From: Bdellovibrionales bacterium
GTDB taxonomy: Bacteria; Bdellovibrionota; Bdellovibrionia; Bdellovibrionales; Bdellovibrionaceae
Length of the DNA stretch: 64,000 nt
Direction of reading: 5' to 3'
Assembly (NCBI GenBank): GCA_018266295.1
Contig: JAFEAQ010000011.1
Location: forward strand, 905,626 to 969,625
The notes below the pieces were generated by a model that saw only the letters and a list, made by a program, of their open reading frames with translations, searched no databases and was not told the DNA's origin. The position numbers and the translations under genes were made by a program. Positions 35,110 through 43,219 of the stretch are shown piece by piece. Position 1 is the first letter of the stretch. The number at the start of each line of letters is the position of its first letter.

Positions 35110-35322
35110 TTAGGTTTCACGAGAGTAAAGCCACCCTCGCCAGTGATCACGAAGAAGTTCTTTCGATTTCTCGAAGCTTCGCATCGCTGGGCGTACGGGA
35201 GCCTCCATTTCTGTGTCTTCGATCTTTGCCATGATTTTGTCATGTAAACGATCGAAGTATGCTTGGTTATTTGGGAGTTGCACTTCTTCAAGTACTCCAC
35301 CCAGTAATTGCTTTCTGTTCAT
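35110..35322 (-). CDS. Small protein coupled to ECF sigma factor, possible anti-sigma
   Basis: 70 residues without a membrane segment or cysteine. The text MNRKQLLGGVLEEVQLPNNQ then FDRLHDKIMAKIE is helical and resembles the N-terminal part of anti-sigma proteins. Its ATG overlaps the sigma gene's TGA by four bases (ATGA). Sigma/anti-sigma pairs are usually coded this way, so it is a candidate soluble anti-sigma, but the zinc-binding His/Cys set of ZAS domains is absent. Confidence 0.75.
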   Translation of the reverse strand: MNRKQLLGGVLEEVQLPNNQAYFDRLHDKIMAKIEDTEMEAPVRPAMRSFEKSKELLRDHWRGWLYSRET

Positions 35323-35936
35323 CCTTCGGCCTCCGCATATTGGTTGGTTTCGACCAAGAAGCCCCCGACCTCCTCCGTCCAGGACTTCAAGTCTTGTTGT
35401 TCATCAAATACTTCGCGAAGTTTCATCAGAGCATGACGATAGTTCGCTTTTGCAGTGTCATAAGGGCAACCCATGATCTCCGCAATCTCCTTGAAACTGA
35501 GATCCTCGTAAACACGCAACACCAGCGCTGTTCTTTGTCTGTCAGGGAGTTTGTCCACTTCTTCCTGCAGCATACCCGCTACAGCTCCGTGAACCATGCC
35601 ACTTTCGGCTTCAGCACCGACAGCAAGTTGAACATTCTCGATGTCCATCATGTTTTTACGAGAGTCGCGGATTCTGTTGCGTGCATTGTTCACCGCGATT
35701 TGGAAGAGCCAGCTTTTGAAACTCGCTCTGCCCTCAAAGCTGTGAAGCTTTTCAAATGCCTTGATGAAGCTTTCCTGCACTACATCTTCCGCCGTATCGA
35801 GATCCTTTACGAATCTCAAACTCATTCTCAGAAGTCCTTTCTGATGTCGCTTTACAAGTTCAGAAAAAGATCGTCTGTTACCAGCCTTCACTTCTTCCAC
35901 CAGCTCAAGATCCGTTTTCATAAGATCTCGCAACAT
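35319..35936 (-). CDS. ECF-type RNA polymerase sigma factor
   Basis: 205 residues. Region 2 spans about 12-85 (LVKRHQKGLLRMSLRFVKDLDTAEDVVQESFIKAFEKL, FKSWLFQIAVNNARNRIR) and region 4 spans about 120-180 (LPDRQRTALVLRVYEDLSFKEIAEIMGCPYDTAKANYRHA). The order and length fit the extracytoplasmic-function group. AAGGTGA lies six bases before the start. It precedes the 70-residue candidate anti-sigma gene. The regulon and signal are unknown. Confidence 0.93.
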   Translation of the reverse strand: MLRDLMKTDLELVEEVKAGNRRSFSELVKRHQKGLLRMSLRFVKDLDTAEDVVQESFIKAFEKLHSFEGRASFKSWLFQIAVNNARNRIRDSRKNMMDIENVQLAVGAEAESGMVHGAVAGMLQEEVDKLPDRQRTALVLRVYEDLSFKEIAEIMGCPYDTAKANYRHALMKLREVFDEQQDLKSWTEEVGGFLVETNQYAEAEG

Positions 35937-36442
35937 ATAGACTCACCTTCTAGGAGTTTCGGTTAATGGGAGCTTCCCCCCTTGTGACCCCTTGCTAAGT
36001 TATTGTGCAAGAGCAGTGCCGTGTGCTTTAGAGCCACAATGACTCTAAATATTTGAAATTGTTTACCTTTTAATGATTTCTTGGGTCTAATATAAGAGAA
36101 ACTTATGCATGATGATTTTCGAGCAGAAACGCATACTTCACGCGGGTAACCTATACTGGCACGCATAATATGTTTCATGAAATGAATAATAAAGCAGGAC
36201 TTTGGGCTCGTCTGCATGGTGCAAAAAGTAGTGGCCACTAGAGCCTTTTTTTCACTGGAGTCATGGTGACAAAACCCTTGAATCCGCACACAGGCAAAGG
36301 CTCTTTTAGGCCACTCGCCGTCTAAAAAATCATCGCAGCCTGCAATTCACAGAGGCCGAAAGTCCGTCTCGGGCCGATTAATGAGATTTCAAGGGAGCTG
36401 TTTGGGCTCGAAGGGGCATGTGCCTTGCATTCATAGATCCGT
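35937..36442. other. 506-base gap with a large stem-loop
   Basis: Holds the promoter side of the ECF sigma gene and the leader of the next gene. AGAGCCTTT at about 36241-36249 can pair with AAAGGCTCT near 36297-36305, followed by TTT, giving a long terminator-like stem-loop facing plus. No frame here has a ribosome site; a 108-codon minus frame at 35963-36289 is not protein-like. It may hold a small RNA. Confidence 0.4.
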
Positions 36443-37792
36443 ATGAATAAAGCTCTCATTTCTTTAACTACATTCGCTTTGATTCAACTCTTGCCTCTCG
36501 CAAGTTTCGCGCAGATGACGTGCGAAAAAGTGTTTCATATTGAGACAAAGACATCCTCAAAGAAAGTATCTAAATTCACAGAGAAGCTTGCGGGATCTCT
36601 CCGCGAGCTTAAAAGCTGGGATGATGTCTATACTGCGAAGACAAAACCCACTTGGGAAGACTATCAAACTCTGGCGACACTCATATCTAAGCTCGAAACA
36701 CAGCTAACAGCAAAAGGTCAAACGCAGCTTCCGAGTCATGAAATAGAGTATTTAAAAGCTGAGTTGCAAGCTTGGGCTTTGCCTTATCACCGCATGGCTA
36801 AAAAGCTCTCTGAAAGGCCTTTGGCTGAAGAGGAAATCAATTTCATAGATAGGAACTATGCATTCTTTAAACTCCAACAACGAGTCAATGAACTCGTCGG
36901 TTTGAATGTCTTTCCGGACTATTACATAAAACAAGTTCCGCCAGATACCGCGTTGATAGAACAAGGCACTCAAACCGTCAGCAACTTAAAAGCGGCGCAA
37001 GGGAAATTGCTCTCTACAACCGGATACAAAAACCCCTCTGAATTGCGAAAGGCCCTCAAGAACCATTCCAAAGCCTATTCGGAGACTCTGAATATGGTCG
37101 ACGACAAACTGGTCATCGCCATCCACCGTCCTGAAAATGCACGTTTTTGGATTCCTTTGGCTGGCTTTCAAAATCAACGTGTCACAGGTAGTTCTAATGG
37201 GTCTTTCAACCCTGACTATAGAAACCAAGTCGAATCTCAGCTTACTTTTCAAAATACTGAGACCTACTCGAAACAAAGCGTCCGCTATATGCCTAATTAT
37301 GGCGAGGTTCGCCCTGAAGCAGGAACGACATTGTTCGAGCCTAATACTGGTGCCGACCGCTATGGTTCGGATCTTTGGATTGTTAAAAAATCTCTCTACG
37401 AGAGCCGTGCAAGCTGGACTCCTCGAGACTCATTTGGGCAACCCCGTGTCCCCAACTTTGAAGCCGCGACTTCTTGGGATCATATGTTTGTACCTTGGAC
37501 CTCGCGAGAACTCATGGTTCCCTATGCCGTGGGAGACAAAACCGATATTCGCGGAAGCAGATTCACACCTGGTGTGACCGGAGCTAAGTTTCCCCTGAAG
37601 GGACACAGTTATGGTAGCAATTATTTCGAAGCACAGATTTGGGGACCACTCTCTTTGAATGACATTGAAGCCTTTCACTTCAAAGTAAACCCACCAAGCA
37701 GAGAGCTTTACGACTTGCTTATCTCAAAAGGTATTAAGGTCTACGATGAGCGCACTTTGCCGGCCAAAATCTATACCTTCGAGGCAGAATAG
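36443..37792 (+). CDS. Large exported protein, DUF3626-like C-terminal part
   Basis: 449 residues with signal peptide MNKALISLTTFALIQLLPLASFA. The first 190 residues are helical. From about 270 the text RYMPNYGEVRPEAGTTLFE, DRYGSDLWIVKKSLYESRASWTPRDSFG and NYFEAQIWGPLSLNDIEAF resembles the DUF3626 family, whose catalytic nature is uncharacterised (toxin or ADP-ribosyl-type enzyme has been considered, by my recollection). This assignment is by eye. No ribosome site precedes the ATG. The gene stands alone. Confidence 0.8.
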   Translation: MNKALISLTTFALIQLLPLASFAQMTCEKVFHIETKTSSKKVSKFTEKLAGSLRELKSWDDVYTAKTKPTWEDYQTLATLISKLETQLTAKGQTQLPSHEIEYLKAELQAWALPYHRMAKKLSERPLAEEEINFIDRNYAFFKLQQRVNELVGLNVFPDYYIKQVPPDTALIEQGTQTVSNLKAAQGKLLSTTGYKNPSELRKALKNHSKAYSETLNMVDDKLVIAIHRPENARFWIPLAGFQNQRVTGSSNGSFNPDYRNQVESQLTFQNTETYSKQSVRYMPNYGEVRPEAGTTLFEPNTGADRYGSDLWIVKKSLYESRASWTPRDSFGQPRVPNFEAATSWDHMFVPWTSRELMVPYAVGDKTDIRGSRFTPGVTGAKFPLKGHSYGSNYFEAQIWGPLSLNDIEAFHFKVNPPSRELYDLLISKGIKVYDERTLPAKIYTFEAE

Positions 37793-37825
37793 CATCGAAC
37801 TCATCGATAGGTCCCTTTGGCACAC

Positions 37826-38644
37826 TTAGCGATATTTCAAGAACCACTTCGTGATGAGTTCCGGCGCTTCGCTCAGCCACTGGTGATATGCCAGAGCATC
37901 AATCTGCATATCTGTCGGAATCCCCGCTTCTTTAAGTCGTGAGTGATACGACAACATTGTCGTCACAGGTACCACGTTATCAAGTGCCCCATGCAAAAAG
38001 AATGTCGGCGGATGATTCGACGGCAAGTCCCTTGGAATGATACACAGCGGGCCGCCACAGGTGGCGTAAGATGCAGATTCAATCGCGAGGGCCTTGAAAA
38101 CTCCCGGAAAACTCACAGCCATGCGACTTGAGTGATAACCGCCGCTAGAAATTCCCGCCGCGAAAAGTTTATCCATGTTGAGAGGGCCGAACTCGCCAGT
38201 TCTCATTTTATTGAGGATCTCAGTCACGAAATAAAAATCTTCTGAAGTTTCGTAGTCAACACCGACGATGTTTGTTTCCCATGCGACACGTGCGAGAGCG
38301 CGCGGAGCAATCACTGCAAAGCCATGATCCATCAGGCTTTTAATCAGACGGATCTCGTTAAAGCCGCCAAAAGGCATAAGTTCGCCACGATCAAACTCTA
38401 CCGCAAAAAAACTGCCTTGATAAATAATCACCGTCGGCCAACCACCTTTTGGTGGATTTCCCTGGGGAATACCGAACTTCACATCGCGAGTGATATCTTT
38501 ACCTGTGACAGCCAGCGTTTGGTACGGACAATGAATCACCGCGGGGAAACTCGAATCCACAGTACAACCCGAGCGTTTCGCTGCAGCCGCTTGAGCATTT
38601 GATACAACCATCATCAAAACCAGAGAAATAATCGCCTTTGTCAC
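37826..38644 (-). CDS. Exported alpha/beta hydrolase (depolymerase-like esterase)
   Basis: 272 residues with signal peptide MTKAIISLVLMMVVSNAQA. It shows a poly(hydroxyalkanoate) depolymerase/feruloyl-esterase style fold: nucleophile elbow GISSGGYHS near residue 167, acid HGALDNVVP, and His in LAYHQWLSEAPEL. Cysteines at 27, 39 and in YATCGGPLC suggest disulfides. Substrate could be a polyester, ester or lipid of prey, which is inference. Single gene. Confidence 0.86.
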   Translation of the reverse strand: MTKAIISLVLMMVVSNAQAAAAKRSGCTVDSSFPAVIHCPYQTLAVTGKDITRDVKFGIPQGNPPKGGWPTVIIYQGSFFAVEFDRGELMPFGGFNEIRLIKSLMDHGFAVIAPRALARVAWETNIVGVDYETSEDFYFVTEILNKMRTGEFGPLNMDKLFAAGISSGGYHSSRMAVSFPGVFKALAIESASYATCGGPLCIIPRDLPSNHPPTFFLHGALDNVVPVTTMLSYHSRLKEAGIPTDMQIDALAYHQWLSEAPELITKWFLKYR

Positions 38645-38739
38645 CGCAACCTCACTGATTGTGTTGTACCCGTGTTGAAAGCCATAATCCAGTCAGATTT
38701 CAGACAGAGTATTCCGATCCGTTCGAATCGGGATATTAT

Positions 38740-38943
38740 CTATTTATGATTCTCAGGTCTATTGCGATCACAGAGTTCTTGAGCGTTCGGCTCATTTTTT
38801 CTGCAGGCCTTACCAATCTCATCCCAACAGCCTCCGCCCTCGGCACAATCACCTATTGGGTCTGGAAAAATGAAATCGAAAGCTACCACGAGAATAAAAA
38901 TAGAAAGTATTGAAATGCCGAACCACTTCAAAAATTTTTTCAT
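38740..38943 (-). CDS. Small membrane-anchored Cys-containing protein
   Basis: 67 residues. One transmembrane helix (FGISILSIFILVVAF) is followed by a Cys-rich tail with four cysteines (DCAEGGGCWDEIGKACR...ELCDR), probably disulfide-bonded in the periplasm. Its ATG overlaps the upstream gene stop by four bases (ATGA), so translation is coupled. Unknown function. Confidence 0.75.
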   Translation of the reverse strand: MKKFLKWFGISILSIFILVVAFDFIFPDPIGDCAEGGGCWDEIGKACRKNEPNAQELCDRNRPENHK

Positions 38944-39209
38944 TTGCGAGTGCGGGAGCAGTCTTTGACGGCTTTTTCGAATTTGGTGTAAGTCAGTTGC
39001 TTGGCTTGCATATTCGCGACGGCGCAGTCGATGGTGACTTGCGAATAGTCTTCGCAGAACTTTTCGGCTTCTTTTTTCTTGGTACTATCCCACCAGAGTT
39101 TGGTTTTAAGATCTTGTGCGCACTCACTAACCGTACGCTGATCATTTCCCTGCTGAGCAAAAGAGGTGAGGGAGAAAAAAAGGCTGATAATCAAGATTGA
39201 AGTCTTCAT
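38940..39209 (-). CDS. Small secreted Cys-containing protein
   Basis: 89 residues from ATG 39209 behind GAGGGGAG; the longer in-frame start would precede the signal. The product has signal peptide MKTSILIISLFFSLTSFA and a mature part with four cysteines spaced through a helical chain (ECAQDL, EKFCEDY, DCAVANM, KDCSR). It is coupled to the 67-residue gene. It lies 34 bases past the end of the DgcB-like gene and may belong to its transcript. Confidence 0.78.
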   Translation of the reverse strand: MKTSILIISLFFSLTSFAQQGNDQRTVSECAQDLKTKLWWDSTKKKEAEKFCEDYSQVTIDCAVANMQAKQLTYTKFEKAVKDCSRTRK

Positions 39210-39243
39210 TTTTTCTCCCCTCAATAAAAATTGAAAGATAGAA

Positions 39244-40179
39244 CTACTGAGCGATGGTGACGCGGTTACGGCCGCCCTGCTTAGAAGCGTACAAAGCTTT
39301 ATCCGCGCGATCAAAGAGTTCAGACCATTCAGCATCACTTGTGCTTTTTGTCACAACACCCAATGAGATCGTGACCGGAATCACTTTGCCTTCGTACACA
39401 AAAGCGTGCGTCTCAATCGTCTGACGAATACGCTCAGCGATTTCACTCGCCATCTTCGCCGTACCACCTGACAAGATCAGAACAAACTCTTCACCACCAT
39501 AACGGGCAAAGTAGTCATTTGAACGGATAAGCTTGTTGGTCACAATGCCTGAAAGCTCTTTCAACACGAAGTCGCCGGCGGGATGGCCGTGACCGTCGTT
39601 GATTTTCTTGAAATGATCGATATCGAAAACAATCACACTCATCGCTTCGTTCAGAAGCTCAGAACGTTTTACGGCCTCAGGGCCTTTTTCCAACAACGAG
39701 CCTTTGCTATAAGCACCGGTCAAAGCATCACGATTGGCTTTTTCGTAGAGAGACTGATTCGTAAGAGCCTCGATGTTTCCTGTCTCGAGGAACTTGAAAA
39801 CAACGTTGCCCGTTTTGATCTGGTCATTATTCTTTAATTTGCATGGAGCGAGTGGCGGTAACGCCTGACCATTGACGATGGTTTTGTTCGTAGATCCCAA
39901 ATCGATGATAGAAACTTCACCACCAACGATGGCAAACTTCGCATGCGAGCGGCTTAAGCTCTTGTCATCAATATACACTTGCGTCTCGACAGATCGGCCG
40001 ATCACAATATCGTTCGAAGAAATTGGGTACTGTTTTCCAACGTATCCCGGAGGACCAATCAAAACCACAACAACGGGAGGTGCCCCGTCCGCAGCTTGAA
40101 TACGGCCTTTAAAAGTGTCCGAGCTAACTACGCTCGTCTTCTCTGATACATCTCTTGAGTCATCATCGTGATTCATCAT
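39244..40179 (-). CDS. dgcB: FHA-GGDEF diguanylate cyclase, DgcB-like
   Basis: 311 residues. Residues about 50-130 are an FHA domain (VIGRSVETQVYIDDKSLSRSHAKF, DLGSTNKTIVNG), a phosphothreonine reader with Arg, Ser, His and Asn in place. Residues 140-310 are a GGDEF domain with active site RYGGEEFVLIL and an I-site RSND five residues before it, so it should make c-di-GMP under product inhibition. The N-terminal tail (DDDSRDVSEKT) includes a threonine. In B. bacteriovorus the FHA-GGDEF protein DgcB (Bd0742) is known to be needed for prey invasion; the match is by architecture and memory of the tail. Confidence 0.88.
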   Translation of the reverse strand: MMNHDDDSRDVSEKTSVVSSDTFKGRIQAADGAPPVVVVLIGPPGYVGKQYPISSNDIVIGRSVETQVYIDDKSLSRSHAKFAIVGGEVSIIDLGSTNKTIVNGQALPPLAPCKLKNNDQIKTGNVVFKFLETGNIEALTNQSLYEKANRDALTGAYSKGSLLEKGPEAVKRSELLNEAMSVIVFDIDHFKKINDGHGHPAGDFVLKELSGIVTNKLIRSNDYFARYGGEEFVLILSGGTAKMASEIAERIRQTIETHAFVYEGKVIPVTISLGVVTKSTSDAEWSELFDRADKALYASKQGGRNRVTIAQ

Positions 40180-40261
40180 AACAGCACCCAGTATAAAGCC
40201 CCTCGGACTTTGAAGACAATCTTGGTCTCATCAAGAATTTTTTTGCTAGTCTTTCGCTTAG

Positions 40262-40291
40262 GGTCCGGTGGAGGCTTTATGACGCCGGACC
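40262..40291. other. Hairpin in the gap between phosphoesterase and cyclase genes
   Basis: GGTCCGG and CCGGACC form a 7-base stem, and the next bases GCCGGTCC could form an alternative pairing with GGACC. It lies between the calcineurin-like gene and the DgcB-like gene on the minus strand and has no T run. It may be a leader structure. Confidence 0.35.
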
Positions 40292-40316
40292 AAATGCCGG
40301 TCCTGTTTCCAGCGTT

Positions 40317-41432
40317 CTAGGAAACAGCAACATCTTCCTCGATACGGTGATAACCACGCCATTCTTTTAAACGGCCCCGTGGTCGTCCGCCATCTTCGGG
40401 ATATTCAATTAACACATATGTGAGTTTGGTGATCTTACCTAAGGAAACGATATCCAATGAGGTCAACTCGGTCCATGTTCCCGTATTAAAGTATTCTTTA
40501 TCTGTGGACCACTGACGATATTGGTAAACATGAGTATGGCCGAAGATCACCGTGTGGACGCGTTCGTCCCCCAACACACGGCGAGCGGCCTCACTCAAAT
40601 CCGGAAAGATCGCACTCTCAAGAATAACCTGCAGAATACGTTTAAACGGCCAGTTACGGCGTGGATCTTTCACCACCAATGTTTTTGCAAAATAAATAAT
40701 CAACGAGAAGAACGAAGACACCAACATACGTGTCTCATTAAACATTGCCCACTTCACCATTTTCGAGAAGGGACGAATCTTATCTACGTGTGGATACTTG
40801 TGCTTCACCTTCAAAACAAGCTCGACAAAGAAGTGCGAACCAAACGGCAGATTCAAAATCGGCTCCGCCAAGTCCTTCTTCAAGAAGAACTTCTTTGGAT
40901 CCATACGGTTCGCCGCTTCGTGCATGTGACCATGCTCAATATGAACACCATCAAAGAAGTAAACGATGTTTTTATAACGAATCGGAGTTCCGACCACTTG
41001 ATTTAAGTAAGCACGGCACGCGGGCCACAGCATCGCCTGATCATGATTGCCAACGATATAGGTTACAGAGTTGCCGGGTTTTGCGGCAAACTCCGCCATC
41101 GCTTTAAAGACTTTCTCATGGCCTTTAATGATGGACTTGATAACCTCAAGAGCGACGTTTTCAGTAATCACCGTCAAGAAGTGGCCACGATAGTCCACTT
41201 GCAGGCAATTGAGGAAGTCCCCGTTGATAATCAACTCGACCTCGTAATCACGATAAATACCAGAAGAGTAATAATGAATGAACTCAACGAGTTTTTCAGA
41301 GAAATAAAATTCTTCGAGGGAGTTAATACCGCCGTTTTCTAGAATACGGCCTTTGCCAAGATGCAAATCACTAATAACGACTTTAATCTTTTTAACAGCT
41401 TGAGCGGTTTCAACTGAAGTGACTTGTTCCAT
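40317..41432 (-). CDS. Calcineurin-like metallophosphoesterase
   Basis: 371 residues with the five metallophosphoesterase motifs in order: SDLHLGKG, INGDFLN, VGNHDQ, EHGHMHEA and FGHTHV. This fold cleaves phosphoester or pyrophosphate bonds, for example UDP-diacylglucosamine (LpxH), though the long middle (about 190-300), which includes hydrophobic stretches (LVSSFFSLIIYFA), is unlike LpxH. It could bind membranes. It follows the coiled-coil gene by 2 bases and precedes the DgcB-like gene by 137. Confidence 0.88.
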   Translation of the reverse strand: MEQVTSVETAQAVKKIKVVISDLHLGKGRILENGGINSLEEFYFSEKLVEFIHYYSSGIYRDYEVELIINGDFLNCLQVDYRGHFLTVITENVALEVIKSIIKGHEKVFKAMAEFAAKPGNSVTYIVGNHDQAMLWPACRAYLNQVVGTPIRYKNIVYFFDGVHIEHGHMHEAANRMDPKKFFLKKDLAEPILNLPFGSHFFVELVLKVKHKYPHVDKIRPFSKMVKWAMFNETRMLVSSFFSLIIYFAKTLVVKDPRRNWPFKRILQVILESAIFPDLSEAARRVLGDERVHTVIFGHTHVYQYRQWSTDKEYFNTGTWTELTSLDIVSLGKITKLTYVLIEYPEDGGRPRGRLKEWRGYHRIEEDVAVS

Positions 41433-41434
41433 GT

Positions 41435-42649
41435 CTAATCAGCTTTCTTTAAAGGAACGATGTTCTCCTCTTTAACCTCTAAGTTGCTCAAAGCCAAGCG
41501 CAATGCACGCACCGTGCGTTTAAATTGTTCTTGGTTCGCATCAATCGTCTTGTTGAGTTCGAGAACTTTACTTCTGTAATTATCCAATTCGCTCTGAAGA
41601 TGATCAATTTTTCTCTTCAGCTCGAGAATATTCTCATCCTTAGCCCTAAGCAGCGCTGTCTTTTCTGCTTTGACGAGTTCTAGACGATTTTCCAATTCTC
41701 TTTCACGAACGCGGATTTTCTTGAAATCAGATTTAAGACGAGTCTCAAGCTCTTCAATCTTTTGTCGAGCTTTACCAACTTCGGTTTCTTTGTACTGCAG
41801 AGTCCCTTTGACGATAATCAACTCGTTTTGTAACGAGTCCGAAACTTCTTGCTTCTCTTTTTCGAGAGCAAAAATTCTAGCCGTCAACTCCTCAGAACGA
41901 TTGCGAATGATATCACCGGCTGACGCCAGCTCTTCGTTTTCAAGGCGGTACTTTTCCACTTCTTTTTCAAGTTCAAGAATACGCTGTTGTGCGAGCTTCA
42001 GGCTTTCAGCCTGAGCCAATGTTGCATCTCCCGACGCATAAACACTTCCACCCGACATGCCACCGGCTGCCTGACGTGGATCACGCAATGAACCAAAACT
42101 GATTTTCGGGGCCACACTCGTTTGCGCTTTCGGCTGGCGATTTGCAAAACCCTCCACGGCCACTGTTCTTTCAGAGTCAGCAGTGCTGGCTTCGGAAGAT
42201 TCGCCATCCAAAGAATCAAAACCACTGGCTGAACTATCAAGCTCTTGGATATTCATCGTTTTATCGTCAATGCCCGATGGATTCGATTCTTCTTCTTCAG
42301 CCGCCATAACCGGTGGCTCCATTGCAGAACCCAGAGAATCTTCGCGGAACTCTTCGACATCAGGAATTTCTTCAAGGTTGGCCGGGCTATCAACACCGGG
42401 CTCTTTCATCTGTTGCCAGAGACCGGCAACGTGAGAGTTCTGTTCATCAACACGATTTTCTTCTCCGCCGAAACCGACGAGGAATTCGTCATCGCTTTGA
42501 ACGCCGCTGCGTTCATCATCCAGAAATAAAGATTCCGCGGCACGTTTTCCATGCTGCGTAGGTTGATCGCTAATCTCTTGAACATCGTTCATGAGCGATT
42601 CGATCAAGTCATCTTTAGGTGTCTGTTTCTTCGTTTTTTTCTTAGCCAT
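41435..42649 (-). CDS. Acidic linker plus coiled-coil cytoplasmic protein
   Basis: 404 residues. Residues 1-185 are acidic and unstructured, with short motifs DKTMNIQEL and SERTVAVEG that look like possible phosphothreonine sites. Residues about 210-385 are one long coiled coil (KLAQQRILELEKEVEKYRLENEELAS ... ELKRKIDHLQSELDNYRSK). No transmembrane segment. Its stop is 2 bases from the phosphoesterase start. A scaffold or polar-localisation role is possible, and its Thr motifs would suit an FHA partner such as the DgcB-like enzyme two genes away; this is inference only. Confidence 0.82.
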   Translation of the reverse strand: MAKKKTKKQTPKDDLIESLMNDVQEISDQPTQHGKRAAESLFLDDERSGVQSDDEFLVGFGGEENRVDEQNSHVAGLWQQMKEPGVDSPANLEEIPDVEEFREDSLGSAMEPPVMAAEEEESNPSGIDDKTMNIQELDSSASGFDSLDGESSEASTADSERTVAVEGFANRQPKAQTSVAPKISFGSLRDPRQAAGGMSGGSVYASGDATLAQAESLKLAQQRILELEKEVEKYRLENEELASAGDIIRNRSEELTARIFALEKEKQEVSDSLQNELIIVKGTLQYKETEVGKARQKIEELETRLKSDFKKIRVRERELENRLELVKAEKTALLRAKDENILELKRKIDHLQSELDNYRSKVLELNKTIDANQEQFKRTVRALRLALSNLEVKEENIVPLKKAD

Positions 42650-42754
42650 GACTTAAGATAACTATCGGAAAATAGAGGAGCTTTCTTTATGAATTCCCTC
42701 GAACGCAAGTCGAAATTCAGGCTTTGGTCTAGGACTTTCTCAGAGTGAGACAAG

Positions 42755-42820
42755 GACAAAAGAAAAACCCAGGCTTGGGGGGAAAGCCTGGGTTTAGGGG
42801 GTGAACTTGGGGGGAAGTTC
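42755..42820 (-). terminator. Double hairpin terminator with C6 loops
   Basis: AAACCCAGGCTT (42765-42776) pairs with AAGCCTGGGTTT (42784-42795), followed on the minus strand by TTCTTTTG. A second hairpin GAACTT/AAGTTC (42803-42820) lies next to it, and both have loops of six C on the minus strand. No previously listed minus-strand gene ends near; the 33-codon gene at 43081-43182 is the only upstream candidate. Confidence 0.8.
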
Positions 42821-43080
42821 GTTTGTTACTTAATACCTATTGCAGGCGGCATGCCAGCGGATGCGACCTGCGATCGCAGAGTTACAGAGCGAAAATTCTC
42901 AGGGTGAAACACGTGCCGGAGCGAGCGACAAAGATTGCTAACACTTGTACTAGTTAGGAAAAGCGCTTCTGCAGAATCCAGATTTGAACTCTTAGGTCAG
43001 GATTTAAAGTCCCATCCCTGGTCCTAAATTACAGAGTAACTAGAACACGTTCAGAGTTTTATACAGATCTCAATACTTGC
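42821..43080. other. Gap between small gene and double terminator
   Basis: About 260 bases with no frame having a ribosome site on either strand. If the 33-codon gene and the double terminator share a transcript, this is its long 3' untranslated part. TCTGCAGAA occurs here and a similar TGCAGAAGC in the leader, so parts of the transcript could pair. Function unknown. Confidence 0.35.
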
Positions 43081-43182
43081 TTAGAGCAGTTCTTTGAGGA
43101 TTTTCAGGATCAACAAAATTAATCCTAAAACCTGCTTTAAATTTCTTAAGAAACGCCGATACGATACTTGTTGGGGTATCAT
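43081..43182 (-). CDS. Small cationic hydrophobic peptide, 33 residues
   Basis: ATG at 43182 is preceded by AAAGGAG, spaced five to six bases, and the frame closes with TAA after 33 codons. The peptide starts MIPQQVSYRRFLRNLKQ and ends in an Ile/Leu/Val helix with interspersed Lys (LGLILLILKILKELL), net charge about +5. Such peptides are typical of type I toxins or small membrane regulators. The mRNA leader can fold GGACTC with GAGTCC, hiding most of the ribosome site. No homology search was possible; the expression claim rests on the ribosome site and context. Confidence 0.6.
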   Translation of the reverse strand: MIPQQVSYRRFLRNLKQVLGLILLILKILKELL

Positions 43183-43183
43183 A

Positions 43184-43215
43184 GGACTCCTTTGAGGTTA
43201 AGACCTGAAGAGTCC
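43184..43215 (-). promoter_or_regulatory. Hairpin that hides the ribosome site of the small gene
   Basis: On the plus strand GGACTC (43184-43189) and GAGTCC (43210-43215) pair, with an inner AGGT/ACCT stem (43195-43206). On the minus-strand mRNA three bases of the GGAG core are inside the outer stem. This resembles translational control of type I toxins. Confidence 0.5.
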
Positions 43216-43219
43216 ATCC

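Noticed and set aside
35963-36289. 108-codon minus frame in the sigma-factor upstream gap
   Set aside because: Composition is not protein-like and it would run through the promoter region of the sigma gene.
42960-43000. Possible tRNA T-loop on the minus strand (GAGTTCAAATCT)
   Set aside because: The flanking arms do not pair and no acceptor or anticodon arm is present.
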